Made by a program: the position numbers and the translations under genes. A stretch of DNA of 64,000 nucleotides from positions 36,207 through 100,206 of the forward strand of contig CBDDKS010000001.1 of assembly GCA_965230335.1 (NCBI GenBank), in the 5' to 3' direction. The notes beneath the pieces were generated by a model. The model searched no databases, was not told the DNA's origin, and saw nothing but the letters and a program-made list of their open reading frames with translations. Position 1 is the stretch's first letter. Each line of letters starts with the position of its first letter. Shown here piece after piece: positions 25,328 to 34,331 of the stretch. Source of the DNA: CBDDKS01 sp965230335 (GTDB lineage Bacteria; Pseudomonadota; Gammaproteobacteria; Enterobacterales; Kangiellaceae).

Positions 25328-26217
25328 GTTTTTTGTTACCCACGTTTACGCTATGTATGAAAGGATTGCTCAGTGTAATAATTAATTAGTCTTATGTTAA
25401 GTGAGACCTATAAAACAACCCATTAACACCCTTCTACAAGGGTTTGAAGCTTTTTGTGCGTTGATTCATAAACTAAAAATCGGGCAGGGTGTAAATGTCA
25501 TACTAAATCTTTTCTAGCCAAAACCTCTAATTGTATCAGCCCTTCAAACGAATAGAGATTAGTTGATCCACAACCACTGATTCTACTTCTTCTATAACCT
25601 ACAACTCCAGAACTTCCTCGGCTTGCTTCTCTGCCAATCTCCTAATCGGCAAGTCGCTTTTCATTGTCATTGTAATTCAAAATTGCGGGATTTTTCATAA
25701 CAAAACGAATTTTTAAAGTTATTAATACTATTTCGCTTTAATATAGAAACCACACAGGCAAGTAGGTTAATTAAGGTACCAATAGGTGGTTTGGTGTTAC
25801 CAACAATTAGTTTAGTGGTATGAAAGTACAGCAAACTAAGTAGTTGCCGTCGGTGGTAATACAAGGATTTTAGACGGGTGGCCAAACCGGTCTCCTTTTT
25901 TTCTATAGCAAATTATCTAGCTGTCTAAAAATGTCATAAATAATATACAGAATATCCTTAGCCGACATAGAGTTTTTAACCAGATGTTGAGGTGTTTGTC
26001 TTTCATTTTCGCTTAATTTTTTAATTATGTCTGTAAGGTGTGAAAGTGATAATATTTTCAGAAGCCAATCTATTAAAACACACACATACAGTTATCAGGC
26101 CTCCATGCAGGAATTTTATACCAATGCATCTCTGGGAATAGTAAGGGTTTCCTAGTATATTGGTGTGTGTATTTCCGAGCACCAATTCACTGTATAACAA
26201 ACAAAAACCTACACATT
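25328..26217. other. Gene-poor stretch with no supported gene
   Basis: 890 bp between the cut TPR unit and the plus-strand gene at 26218. Two minus-strand open frames of 60-72 codons (25667-25885, 25903-26085) look like decayed or chance sequences, with no start context, no neighbours and no domain. A stretch near 25560-25680 has many stops in all frames and may be the remains of a lost gene. Probably a recombination scar. Confidence 0.5.
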
Positions 26218-27099
26218 ATGATTAAATCAAGTATCCTTTGGTTGGTAGCAGAATTATCCAAACTGTTGATCCCTATAAAAAATTTAGAAGGTCTGAAAGC
26301 CTTAAAGAAAAGTCCACTCTCATTGGTGGCCATGCTGGTGGTAGCCACCTGTAGTGTTTTATATTTTTTCAGTGCTGAAGACCAACAAGCAGCCACCCCT
26401 CAACCACAAACAACCCAGATCTGCCAAGTGACGAGCATTGAGCCAGTGGACACCTCAACGCACTCAAGTATCGAAGATCTTCCCCATGTGTTAAAAACTA
26501 ACATGAGAATCAGAGCGAACAAGGAACGAATACAACAATTGCAAAAAGAGAACGCCATATTGGTAACCAATAAACCTTACCTGCGCTTATTTGATTCATT
26601 TAGCATCGATTTGCGCAAAAACTTTGAACGGGTAAATACATCGCTGGGGGATGCTGCATGGACCGCGATACAAACAGGAAACAAAGAGTTTGATCGTCGT
26701 ATAGTTATAGGGGCACATGTCTACTGTTTCCGTTTTTTTATGCCAAAAGAGAAGTGCTACAAAAATTACCCTCAAATAACTATGAGTATCATGGATAAGG
26801 CCGAATTTCAACAGGTCTGCCAATCGCCTGAAACCGCATTAGATTCGGCCTATTTTGAGTTTGAAGCAACAATAAAAAGCGTATTGCTTACCAGGCAAGA
26901 AGAATTTATCATTGCATTTGATACCGCCCGGCAAGTGGCTAAAGTGCACAAAGACAAATACAGTTCCAAGTGGAACTCCAATCAACTAAAAGATGAATAT
27001 ACAATAAGTGAGCTATCGCGCATGACCAAAGACATTGTTCAAGAAATCATCTATCATGAAATGAAAGCGCAGGATCCATCATTGGCGTTGAATGACTAA
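26218..27099 (+). CDS. Orphan membrane-anchored protein, 293 aa
   Basis: Start at ATG 26218 (MIKSSILWLV); the open frame begins at 26167. One span at residues ~35-52 (PLSLVAMLVVATCSVLYFF), a Gln/Thr/Pro-rich linker, a coiled coil (~95-115) and a C-terminal helical domain. No family recognised. It is on the opposite strand to all neighbours and lies between two scars, so it may be an independently acquired gene. A hairpin terminator lies 220 bp downstream. Confidence 0.65.
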   Translation: MIKSSILWLVAELSKLLIPIKNLEGLKALKKSPLSLVAMLVVATCSVLYFFSAEDQQAATPQPQTTQICQVTSIEPVDTSTHSSIEDLPHVLKTNMRIRANKERIQQLQKENAILVTNKPYLRLFDSFSIDLRKNFERVNTSLGDAAWTAIQTGNKEFDRRIVIGAHVYCFRFFMPKEKCYKNYPQITMSIMDKAEFQQVCQSPETALDSAYFEFEATIKSVLLTRQEEFIIAFDTARQVAKVHKDKYSSKWNSNQLKDEYTISELSRMTKDIVQEIIYHEMKAQDPSLALND

Positions 27100-27321
27100 T
27101 GGGTAAGCCCCTCTCCCCGCAGTGGGTTCGGCCGATTTACTTAAAGCGCATGATGGTTTCTTAAAATTGCTAGTGGGTGGTCCCAATCGGTTACGTGCTC
27201 AATACTGCAATGGCCAATCATTTTGGAAACTGTCAGGAAGACGGTCATTGGCTCCGAGAAGCTGGACATTCATTGGTATCCGATAGCCTCCACAGATTTT
27301 TTGCAGCGGTAAAAAAACAGC

Positions 27322-27353
27322 AAAGCCTCTATTGAGCAATGAATAGAGGCTTT
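27322..27353. terminator. Strong hairpin, probable terminator
   Basis: A 12-bp perfect inverted repeat: AAAGCCTCTATT at 27322-27333 and AATAGAGGCTTT at 27342-27353 with an 8-nt loop. On the minus strand it is followed by a T-rich run (TTTGCTGTTTTTTT); on the plus strand by a short T run. It could end the plus-strand gene at 26218-27099 or a lost minus-strand gene. Confidence 0.6.
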
Positions 27354-27714
27354 GAGAGGAATTAAACGCCCTACACAGAGCACAGCAAATATAATCATTC
27401 ATTTAAGAAGGTCAGATCAGTCGCCTCTTCAGGAGGTACTTACTTTAATCAGGATGTATTCCTATATTAAGACTTTTGTACTTCAGTCATCCCACCTGCC
27501 CGCTACAATTCCTGGCTTCTTACAAAAGCAGTCTATAATAACAAACCTTGCAAGAAACACTCAACTGATGAGCCGTCACGGATGCTTGTTTGTTCATTTA
27601 CTGTTGTATTATTGTTCGTTTCTGTTCCATAGTCTTTAGTTTACTTGATCAATCATTCCCTTCGTTTAGTATTCAACTCAAACACGAATAACAAAAACTT
27701 ATCAACTGCAAATA

Positions 27715-28060
27715 TAGGCGGAGGGGGTTAGCATGTTCTGACAAAATTCACCAGAAAATTGTCTTTTAGGGGGTCAGCATCTGCCGGATTGGCAGCACAA
27801 ATTATTCGTTCAAACTCGAAATTTTTGAGGGGTCAGCTTAGTCTGGATTATCCAGGCATGAGGTCATCGGAGAGGAGACCATTTCCGATGCCATCCTGGA
27901 TCGATTGGTACATACCTCGCATCGTGTTGAATAAAAGGTGAAATTTAAGAAAAAAGATGCAATATTGGCAGTATTCCAAAGGCCAAAACCTTATTTCTTT
28001 TAGGGGGTCAGTGACTCTGATATTGGGGTCAGCATCACCGGATTATGCACCGACCCCCTT
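27715..28060. repeat. Degenerate GGGGTCAG-type repeats, likely transposon-end relic
   Basis: Four to five copies of a motif G(4-5)TCAGCAT-n4-CCGGATT occur at about 27719, 27768, 27827, 28002 and 28025, the last with an inverted GACCCCC at 28052-28058. Several internally repeated termini of this form are a feature of IS21-type elements in Bacteroidota. No transposase is present in the 27100-28131 stretch, which otherwise holds nothing that I can support. Confidence 0.5.
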
Positions 28061-28131
28061 ATTTGTCTTTGTTGTATGCCGTACATTTCCCATTTGTAGT
28101 AGGCTGATTCTGTTTACTCTTGAGAGACTAC

Positions 28132-29658
28132 TTATTGACCTCCATTTATCGTTTCCATTATCTCTTTAAAACTATTCAGTCCAGATTCTAGGTTATCAAT
28201 GATTTTTACGGCTAACACATCAGGATCTGGTAGGTTATCCAAGTCTGTTAAACTCTTGTCTTTGATCCAAAAGATGTCAAGGCTGGTCTTGTCTCTTGCG
28301 ATGATGTCCTCATAGGAATATTTACGCCATCTGCCTTCTTCATTTTCTTCGCTCCAAGTTTCCTTTCGCTTGTTTAGGTTTTCGGGGTTGTAGAGTTTGA
28401 TGAACTCTTTTAAGTGCTGTATGGTCATCACACGTTTCTTAGGTGTGTGATGGATGTTGGTTCGATAATCGTAGAACCAAATCTCTTTTGTCCATGCTTC
28501 TTTGCTAGCTGGTTTGTTGTTGAAGAAAAGAACATTTGCTTTCACACCTGGTGCGTAGAATATTCCTGTTGGTAAACGGAGTATGGTATGTAGTTCTGTG
28601 GTCTTTAGTAACTGCTTTCTGACTTCCTCACCAGCACCTCCTTCAAACAATACGTTATCCGGTAGAACAACTGCGGCTTCTCCAGAAATCTTTAGCATAG
28701 TCTTAATATGCTGCAAGAAGTTTAGTTGCTTGTTAGATGTAGTTTCCCAAAAGTCTTGACGATTGTAACTCATGTCTTGTTTCTCGGCTTCACCGTCTTC
28801 GTTGGTGATGGTCATGCTACTTTTCTTTCCGAAGGGAGGGTTGGCTAAGACATAATCTACCCTTAAACCGTCATCAGAAATTAAAGCATCTGCGGATTTA
28901 ATAGGTGTATCACCATCTATCTCACCGATATTATGCAGATACATGTTCATAAGACACATTCTACGGGTGTTTGCTACTATCTCGTTACCATAGAAGGTAT
29001 CGTTTTTAAGGAAAGCTTTTTCTTCACGGTCAAGGTCGTTGTTCGCTACTATCCAGTCGTAAGCTGCCAAGAAAAATCCTCCAGAACCACACGCAGGATC
29101 TGCAATCGTTTTTTGAGGCTTAGGCTGAACACAGGCTACAATTGTTTTGATTAAGGCTCTTGGCGTGAAGTATTGTCCTGCTCCTGAACTACCACTACTG
29201 TCCATGGCGTTTTTTTCCAAAAGACCTTCGTATATTTTCCCTTTGATGTCAGCTCCCATCATATTCCAATTCTCTTTGTCGATTAGGTCTATGACCTTTA
29301 AGAGTTTGGAAGGGTCTTGAATCTTGTTCTGACTTTTGGTGAAAATCTGACCGAGCATTCCTTTTTCGGTCGATAAACTACGCAGCAGTTGGCTGTAGAA
29401 CGATTCTAGTTCTGCACCTCGTTTACCTGATAGTGTTTCCCAATCACAAGTTTCGCCATCCTCGATTTCATTCCCTTCAACGTCTTTCAGTTTTGGGAAC
29501 TTTAGTCCCTTGCTATATGGCGGCTTGTTGAGTTCATCCGCCATTTTAAGGAAAAGGAGATAGGTGATTTGTTCGAGATAGTCACCGTAACCCACCCCAT
29601 CATCACGTAATACGCCAGCAAGGTTCCAAATTTTTGATATTATCGTTGAGTCTGTCAT
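28132..29658 (-). CDS. hsdM: Type I restriction-modification methyltransferase subunit HsdM
   Basis: 508 aa, typical length. N-terminal HsdM helical domain (LAGVLRDDGVGYGDYLEQITYLLFLK), AdoMet-binding motif I ADPACGSGG at 186-194, and catalytic NPPF (ANPPFGKKS). It methylates adenine within the site set by HsdS and is also needed for cleavage together with HsdR. Last gene of the minus-strand operon 37307-28132, separated by 163 bp of TTACCGG repeats from the AlbA_2 gene. Start ATG at 29658 fits the family. Confidence 0.95.
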   Translation of the reverse strand: MTDSTIISKIWNLAGVLRDDGVGYGDYLEQITYLLFLKMADELNKPPYSKGLKFPKLKDVEGNEIEDGETCDWETLSGKRGAELESFYSQLLRSLSTEKGMLGQIFTKSQNKIQDPSKLLKVIDLIDKENWNMMGADIKGKIYEGLLEKNAMDSSGSSGAGQYFTPRALIKTIVACVQPKPQKTIADPACGSGGFFLAAYDWIVANNDLDREEKAFLKNDTFYGNEIVANTRRMCLMNMYLHNIGEIDGDTPIKSADALISDDGLRVDYVLANPPFGKKSSMTITNEDGEAEKQDMSYNRQDFWETTSNKQLNFLQHIKTMLKISGEAAVVLPDNVLFEGGAGEEVRKQLLKTTELHTILRLPTGIFYAPGVKANVLFFNNKPASKEAWTKEIWFYDYRTNIHHTPKKRVMTIQHLKEFIKLYNPENLNKRKETWSEENEEGRWRKYSYEDIIARDKTSLDIFWIKDKSLTDLDNLPDPDVLAVKIIDNLESGLNSFKEIMETINGGQ

Positions 29659-29669
29659 TTTATATGTCT

Positions 29670-29855
29670 TGACCGGTAACTGCCGGTAATATTTTAACCT
29701 TATTTTATATCTCCCTCCGGTAATATCCGGTAATTCACTTTACATAAAAACGTCGTAAATCAAGGCTTTTTGAGTACTCTCCGGTAATGTCCGGTAAAAC
29801 ATCCGGTATTTTCTTTTACTCTCATAAACCTTGTCCGGTACTTTCCGGTAACTGT
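29670..29855. repeat. Interspersed TTACCGG repeats between hsdM and the AlbA_2 gene
   Basis: About ten copies of TCCGGTAA / TTACCGGA-type heptamers, often as pairs such as CCGGTAATATCCGGTAA, extend from the hsdM leader into the last codons of the upstream gene (encoding QLPESTGQGL). AlbA_2 proteins often end in short repetitive peptides, so this is probably the decayed extension of that repeat-bearing C-terminus and a candidate for length variation. Confidence 0.7.
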
Positions 29856-31225
29856 TTTTCTGTTCGTTCATACCTTGTGGAAGAACCTTTTCCCATCATA
29901 ACTAGATAGCCTCCATCAACTAGTTTTGAAAGGTCATTTCTTGCGGTTTTTTCCGCAATGGTACCTTTAAAGAAATCTTCGTAATCCTGCCTTGAAAAAG
30001 CATTTTGTTTAAACTCAGAATAGAAAGCAATCATTCTATCGTTTAAAACGATTTCTTTAGAGTCACCATATAAAGTCAACTTTGTAAAACCATTGCCACT
30101 TTCCCAATGTGGGGCAGGAAGCTTTTCATTGGTGAACTGTTCGTTGATAAGAATTGTGCCTCTACCTACTTTTTCAATCATACCACACAAAAACACAATA
30201 TGGGTGATGCTAGGGTTAGGTGGTATAGATTGGTGACTTCTTTTTAGTTTGGAATCAGTGAGGAAGTGCGGCAAATCACCACTATTGATTATTTCGATTC
30301 TATTGTGATAAACACCAATAAATACTTCTCCCGAACTATCTGAATAATCTCTATGCATCATTGCATTAATGACACCCTCATCTAGAGCTTGTAAAGGATA
30401 TTTATAGGTGTCTACACGTTGCCAATCTGATTCGCTAAAACGACTCACTAAAGGGATTGTTCGTTTGAAGTATGATTGAATTTCTCTGAATGCACTAAAC
30501 AGATTGTCTTCAATCAAAATGGTGTTTCCGAATTTGCTTCCTGTTTTACCCTCTGGAAATTCAACGATTCTAACTGTACATTGAGGTAAGAAATACGTGG
30601 GAGTTTTTCCAAAAAGAACAACCGAACCATTTGTAAATCCTTGATTGAAGGATAACTGGTTGGAATTGAGAAACGCCATTGGATTTTTGTTATCAAATGG
30701 GGCGCTTCTTTTAACATTATTAGACAGCGAAATTACCCTGCTAATTTCTTCGGTATTTAAATCAGAAATTTCTACTTCTAAGCAAGGGGAGCGTTCCCAA
30801 CTCGATTCATGAACTTTTCGGTCACGAATTAAAAAGCTCATTTCATCTTCAGATGCTAGTCTTGTATTCGACCCTATTCTTAAATAGGTTTTGTTCTTAA
30901 TCGAGTATGGTTTTTTATTTCCCTCTATTACTTCAATGAGGATAACTACTTTGTCTTCATAAGTCTCTTTTCTTAGACTTATTATGCTTGATGGAACAAT
31001 TTCAGAATAAAGAAAGTTTGAAAGCTTTTGGATAACAGTTTCATAGTTTTCAATTCCAACAGCCTTTTTTTTGTCGTTAATACCAAGGATAAGGCGACCG
31101 CCCTTAGCATTTAAAAAACCACAAATTGTTGAAGCAATACCCTCTATGTTAAATTGAGATTTGAATTCAAGTTGGTCGCTTTCACCTTCTTTCAATAACC
31201 GGGATAAAAATTCATTCTCTTCCAT
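29822..31225 (-). CDS. AlbA_2 (Schlafen-type) putative DNA-binding / RecG-like helix-turn-helix protein
   Basis: 467 aa. The N-terminal ~130 residues are an AlbA_2 domain: ESDQLEFKS, then GGRLILGINDKK. The middle carries the ATP-dependent-DNA-helicase-like C-terminal domain typical of these proteins (DEGVINAMMHRDYSD, IVFLCGMIEKVGRGTILI), and the end is a winged helix (FSRQDYEDFFKGTIAEKTARNDL). Proteins of this type act as regulators or accessory factors in type I RM islands and other defence loci. The C-terminus runs into TTACCGG repeats. Confidence 0.85.
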   Translation of the reverse strand: MEENEFLSRLLKEGESDQLEFKSQFNIEGIASTICGFLNAKGGRLILGINDKKKAVGIENYETVIQKLSNFLYSEIVPSSIISLRKETYEDKVVILIEVIEGNKKPYSIKNKTYLRIGSNTRLASEDEMSFLIRDRKVHESSWERSPCLEVEISDLNTEEISRVISLSNNVKRSAPFDNKNPMAFLNSNQLSFNQGFTNGSVVLFGKTPTYFLPQCTVRIVEFPEGKTGSKFGNTILIEDNLFSAFREIQSYFKRTIPLVSRFSESDWQRVDTYKYPLQALDEGVINAMMHRDYSDSSGEVFIGVYHNRIEIINSGDLPHFLTDSKLKRSHQSIPPNPSITHIVFLCGMIEKVGRGTILINEQFTNEKLPAPHWESGNGFTKLTLYGDSKEIVLNDRMIAFYSEFKQNAFSRQDYEDFFKGTIAEKTARNDLSKLVDGGYLVMMGKGSSTRYERTEKQLPESTGQGL

Positions 31226-31230
31226 AATTT

Positions 31231-31836
31231 CTATATTGAATTCATGTAATCAATTGTTCTTTTAACTTTTGCAGCATCCGAAAATTGACCTTCAACGTAT
31301 CTAGTCATTCCAGGCAGGTCATAATATTCCGAAGCCCAATGCCCTTTCCTCTCTTTAGGTGGCACTTTGTCTTTAGTAACGGCATTGTAGATATCAATGC
31401 TTCTAACATCTATAATTGTGTTGGGTCTTACGACAACATCTTCAAGCTTTATTTTCTTGCCTAAATTCTTATCTACAATTTCTGCCTTACGCAAAAGCTG
31501 ACGAGCAAAAACAACCTTTGAGTCCACTAAAAACCATCTAGCTTTCTTCTTTAAAATTGCTCTCAATACTTCTTCGTGGGTGATTGAGGTTTCTCCAATT
31601 ACACCAGAGCCATAATGGGGTCTAATAATTCCTAAAAAAGCATCACACTCATCTACTGCGTCCATGCAATTGTCTAGGTTAGAGTTTTCTGCACCAGCAT
31701 ATACGGTACCCATATGGGAGTTTAAAACTTCATAGCCGTAGCTATCCAATTGCGTATAAATGGCAGATAGTTGATCTTCAAAACCATATACGGTTGACGC
31801 AACCAGTACTTTTATTCCATTTCTTTTCTTAGCCAT
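31231..31836 (-). CDS. DUF4062 protein
   Basis: 201 aa. The start KVLVASTVYGFEDQLSAIY, followed by SHMGTVYAG...NCMDAVDECDAFLGIIRPHYGSG and ITHEEVLRAI, is the DUF4062 pattern (TIR-related fold found in conflict systems). Function in RM islands is not settled. It lies 5 bp after the AlbA_2 gene's start side (31225/31231) and 6 bp from hsdS, inside the same operon. Confidence 0.9.
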   Translation of the reverse strand: MAKKRNGIKVLVASTVYGFEDQLSAIYTQLDSYGYEVLNSHMGTVYAGAENSNLDNCMDAVDECDAFLGIIRPHYGSGVIGETSITHEEVLRAILKKKARWFLVDSKVVFARQLLRKAEIVDKNLGKKIKLEDVVVRPNTIIDVRSIDIYNAVTKDKVPPKERKGHWASEYYDLPGMTRYVEGQFSDAAKVKRTIDYMNSI

Positions 31837-31842
31837 TCAATT

Positions 31843-33321
31843 TTACGTTTTTCGCGGTTTTGTTCTTGCTTTTTTCTCCACTTTAATTTTCTCTAATAAA
31901 ACCGAAGCAGGTTCATAATCTGGTGCTGCTTTGCAGGCGGCTATTTCTTCTTCAGAAAGTAAAGTGCCTTCAAAGGCTTTCTTCAAAATGCTTTGGCGCA
32001 ATGCCTTGGCTTTTTCTAAACTCTCGGTAATGCTTTCTTCTACCTTATCGCAAACGGATAAACGAGATTCGATTTCTTTTAAGATTTGATGTTGTTCTTC
32101 AATTGATGGGATTGGAATCGGAATTTCTTTTAATTCTGACATACCTACCATGTTAGGCATTGCTGAACCCAGTGATTTCTGAAATATTAATCTTTGAAAC
32201 GTTCCTGACCTAAATAGCTGAACAAAATAGTTTTTCAACATTATAGATTCATCCATATCAATCTTTAGTAGGGCTTGATTAATTACACCCGTATCAGCAT
32301 TGCAGGGCAATAAGCATATACGGCCTAGTGTTACTCCAGAACAACTTATAATCATGTCACCTGCCTTAGTTTCAAAGGCTTTTAATTCTTCAAATTTTTT
32401 AGGTGAAATAAAGTATCTATGGCGAAAAGGTTCGTCATTTATTGCATGGCCTTGTTCATACACGACTATTCCTTTTTCAATAAAAAATGCCTTTTTTAGG
32501 GCGCTACCAAATGGACCTCTTTTCATTGCATACTTATTATTTGAACACAATGTTTTCCACGGAAGCATTAACCAATTTTGTGGTACATTAAAGGTTAGTG
32601 ATTTTATGTCATAATTCGGAAAATATTCACCTTTAGAGATTAACTTTTCTTTGATTGCTCTATTCTTTGATTCTTTTAGTTCTTTTAAAAAACCTTTTAA
32701 TGAATAGTTGTTTTCTTCTCTCCATACTTTCGTCAACTCCCCCTCAAACGCTTTTTTCAAGACTGCTTGGCGATAGATTTTTAGTTGGCCTTGTGCTTTT
32801 TTGAGGTCGGCTATGCCTTTGTCTAAATCTGAAAAGAGTTCTTCTATTTTGACTACAATGGCTCTTTGTTCGGGGAGGGAACAAATTGGCACATCTAAAT
32901 TCTTGAGAATTGTCTGACTGATATTAGGTTGTGCTCCACCTGTGCCTTTCGAAATTAACTTTGGTCTCCTGAACAACAGGAAATTATATAAATACTTAGA
33001 TTCGAAATACCTGTTTTTGAATATTCCGCAAATAGCTTGATTTGTAGCGGCTTCAACTCCTAAAAAGGCTAATTTCCCAATCGTTGCACCGTAAAGTGCA
33101 ATTAACAATGTTTCGGGTGGGAATATTTTGGCACTTGAGTTATTTATAGCTTCTTCAGTTATTTTTTCTTCAGTATCTAGTATTAAGCCTTTGTCTAACT
33201 CTCCAGATTTCACCCATGGAATTGTTCCTGAATAATAGCTAACATTTTTTCTAGAGGGAGTACCTCCAGATGTAGTAAAGAATATTTTGCCAAGTTGTTC
33301 TTCTTCCCAATCCTCTCTCAT
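31843..33321 (-). CDS. hsdS: Type I restriction-modification specificity subunit HsdS
   Basis: 492 aa with two target-recognition domains, each followed by a conserved coiled-coil: PEQRAIVVKIEELFSDLDKGI after the first, EEQHQILKEIESRLSVCDKVE after the second, both preceded by proline-rich (I/V)P(I/S)P motifs. The two domains read the two halves of the bipartite target. C-terminal Lys-rich tail. Overlaps the 337-aa gene by 4 nt. Confidence 0.93.
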   Translation of the reverse strand: MREDWEEEQLGKIFFTTSGGTPSRKNVSYYSGTIPWVKSGELDKGLILDTEEKITEEAINNSSAKIFPPETLLIALYGATIGKLAFLGVEAATNQAICGIFKNRYFESKYLYNFLLFRRPKLISKGTGGAQPNISQTILKNLDVPICSLPEQRAIVVKIEELFSDLDKGIADLKKAQGQLKIYRQAVLKKAFEGELTKVWREENNYSLKGFLKELKESKNRAIKEKLISKGEYFPNYDIKSLTFNVPQNWLMLPWKTLCSNNKYAMKRGPFGSALKKAFFIEKGIVVYEQGHAINDEPFRHRYFISPKKFEELKAFETKAGDMIISCSGVTLGRICLLPCNADTGVINQALLKIDMDESIMLKNYFVQLFRSGTFQRLIFQKSLGSAMPNMVGMSELKEIPIPIPSIEEQHQILKEIESRLSVCDKVEESITESLEKAKALRQSILKKAFEGTLLSEEEIAACKAAPDYEPASVLLEKIKVEKKARTKPRKT

Positions 33322-34331
33322 AGTACTCTATTATACCCTTCAAAATATTCATCCGTACCGAAGTTGTAATACCCCCCAGTTAACCGAGTTCCGTTAATGA
33401 GTTCAACAAAATTGGACTGATCCACTGTTAGACCGTTTTGTATCCAATCTCCTTCACTACTAATAAAAGCGGGGTTAAGATGAAACTCTTGACTTTGGTT
33501 GCTTATAAAGAGATAGCCAACTATATATTGCACAAACAATCCTCCTTTCAAACTAATTTCTTGTTGATGAACAAATAATGGATTGTTATAAGATGGAAGC
33601 CCATTGGCTGTAAGTATTTCCACCGAGTTGAGGTATCTAGCATGACGGCTAAATATTAATATTCTGTTTTCTTGTTCACGAGGTACCCAACCCATTACTA
33701 TGATTTTGTCATCCCTTTCATTTCTATTACCTGCGAATTGTTTTGCCTTTCCAAATAGCTTGGATACAGAAAGTAAAAAAGACCGAGAATAAAAATCAGA
33801 TTCCCCGTTATGATGCAAAAGCGTCAAATAATAATCTCTGGCTTTCACCTGTCCGGTTTGGTCTAAGTTTTGAATCCGTTCTAAGAAATCCACTTTATTA
33901 TCTTGGCTTGAAAAGTAACGAACAAATTCAACATTTTTTGATTTAAACTTTCGAACAACATTTCCAATGCGCTCAAATTCGGTATTGTCATCAAACATTT
34001 CATGGAGCCAATCAAATATTACTTCGAAAGTAGAGGTCTTTCGATCTTCAATTCTTATCCTTTCTGCATGTTCTCGTTGAAAAGCATTTCCCTTTGGCCC
34101 TATGATAAAAAACTTATCGTTAAACTCATTTAGGCTATGCGATTGATAGGTGTTTAATAACCTAGCTTTACTTTCACCTCTATAGATTATTTGTGAACGA
34201 CTTTGAAAAAGAGAGTTAATGTTATTGATGAAGTCTCTTTTTTCTTCCCAGTTTAATTCCCGTCCGTTGGAAATTAAATCATAAGCATAAAAATTGGGGT
34301 ATTCCATATCTCTAAGCTGCCAGTACCTCAT
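33318..34331 (-). CDS. Unknown RM-island protein, 337 aa
   Basis: No family recognised. Soluble, mixed alpha/beta, with IIYRGESKARLLNTY near residue 50, a charged middle and a beta-rich end. It overlaps hsdS by 4 nt and hsdR by 20 nt, so it is translated as part of the RM operon and probably acts with it (accessory effector, regulator or second defence gene). Nothing in its sequence shows which. Confidence 0.7.
   Translation of the reverse strand: MRYWQLRDMEYPNFYAYDLISNGRELNWEEKRDFINNINSLFQSRSQIIYRGESKARLLNTYQSHSLNEFNDKFFIIGPKGNAFQREHAERIRIEDRKTSTFEVIFDWLHEMFDDNTEFERIGNVVRKFKSKNVEFVRYFSSQDNKVDFLERIQNLDQTGQVKARDYYLTLLHHNGESDFYSRSFLLSVSKLFGKAKQFAGNRNERDDKIIVMGWVPREQENRILIFSRHARYLNSVEILTANGLPSYNNPLFVHQQEISLKGGLFVQYIVGYLFISNQSQEFHLNPAFISSEGDWIQNGLTVDQSNFVELINGTRLTGGYYNFGTDEYFEGYNRVL

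Noticed and set aside
25667..26085. Two small minus-strand frames (72 and 60 codons)
   Set aside because: Low complexity, isolated in a recombination scar, no start context.
27759..28169. Open frames within the GGGGTCAG relic
   Set aside because: They cross repeated motifs in several frames and lack homologous features or starts.
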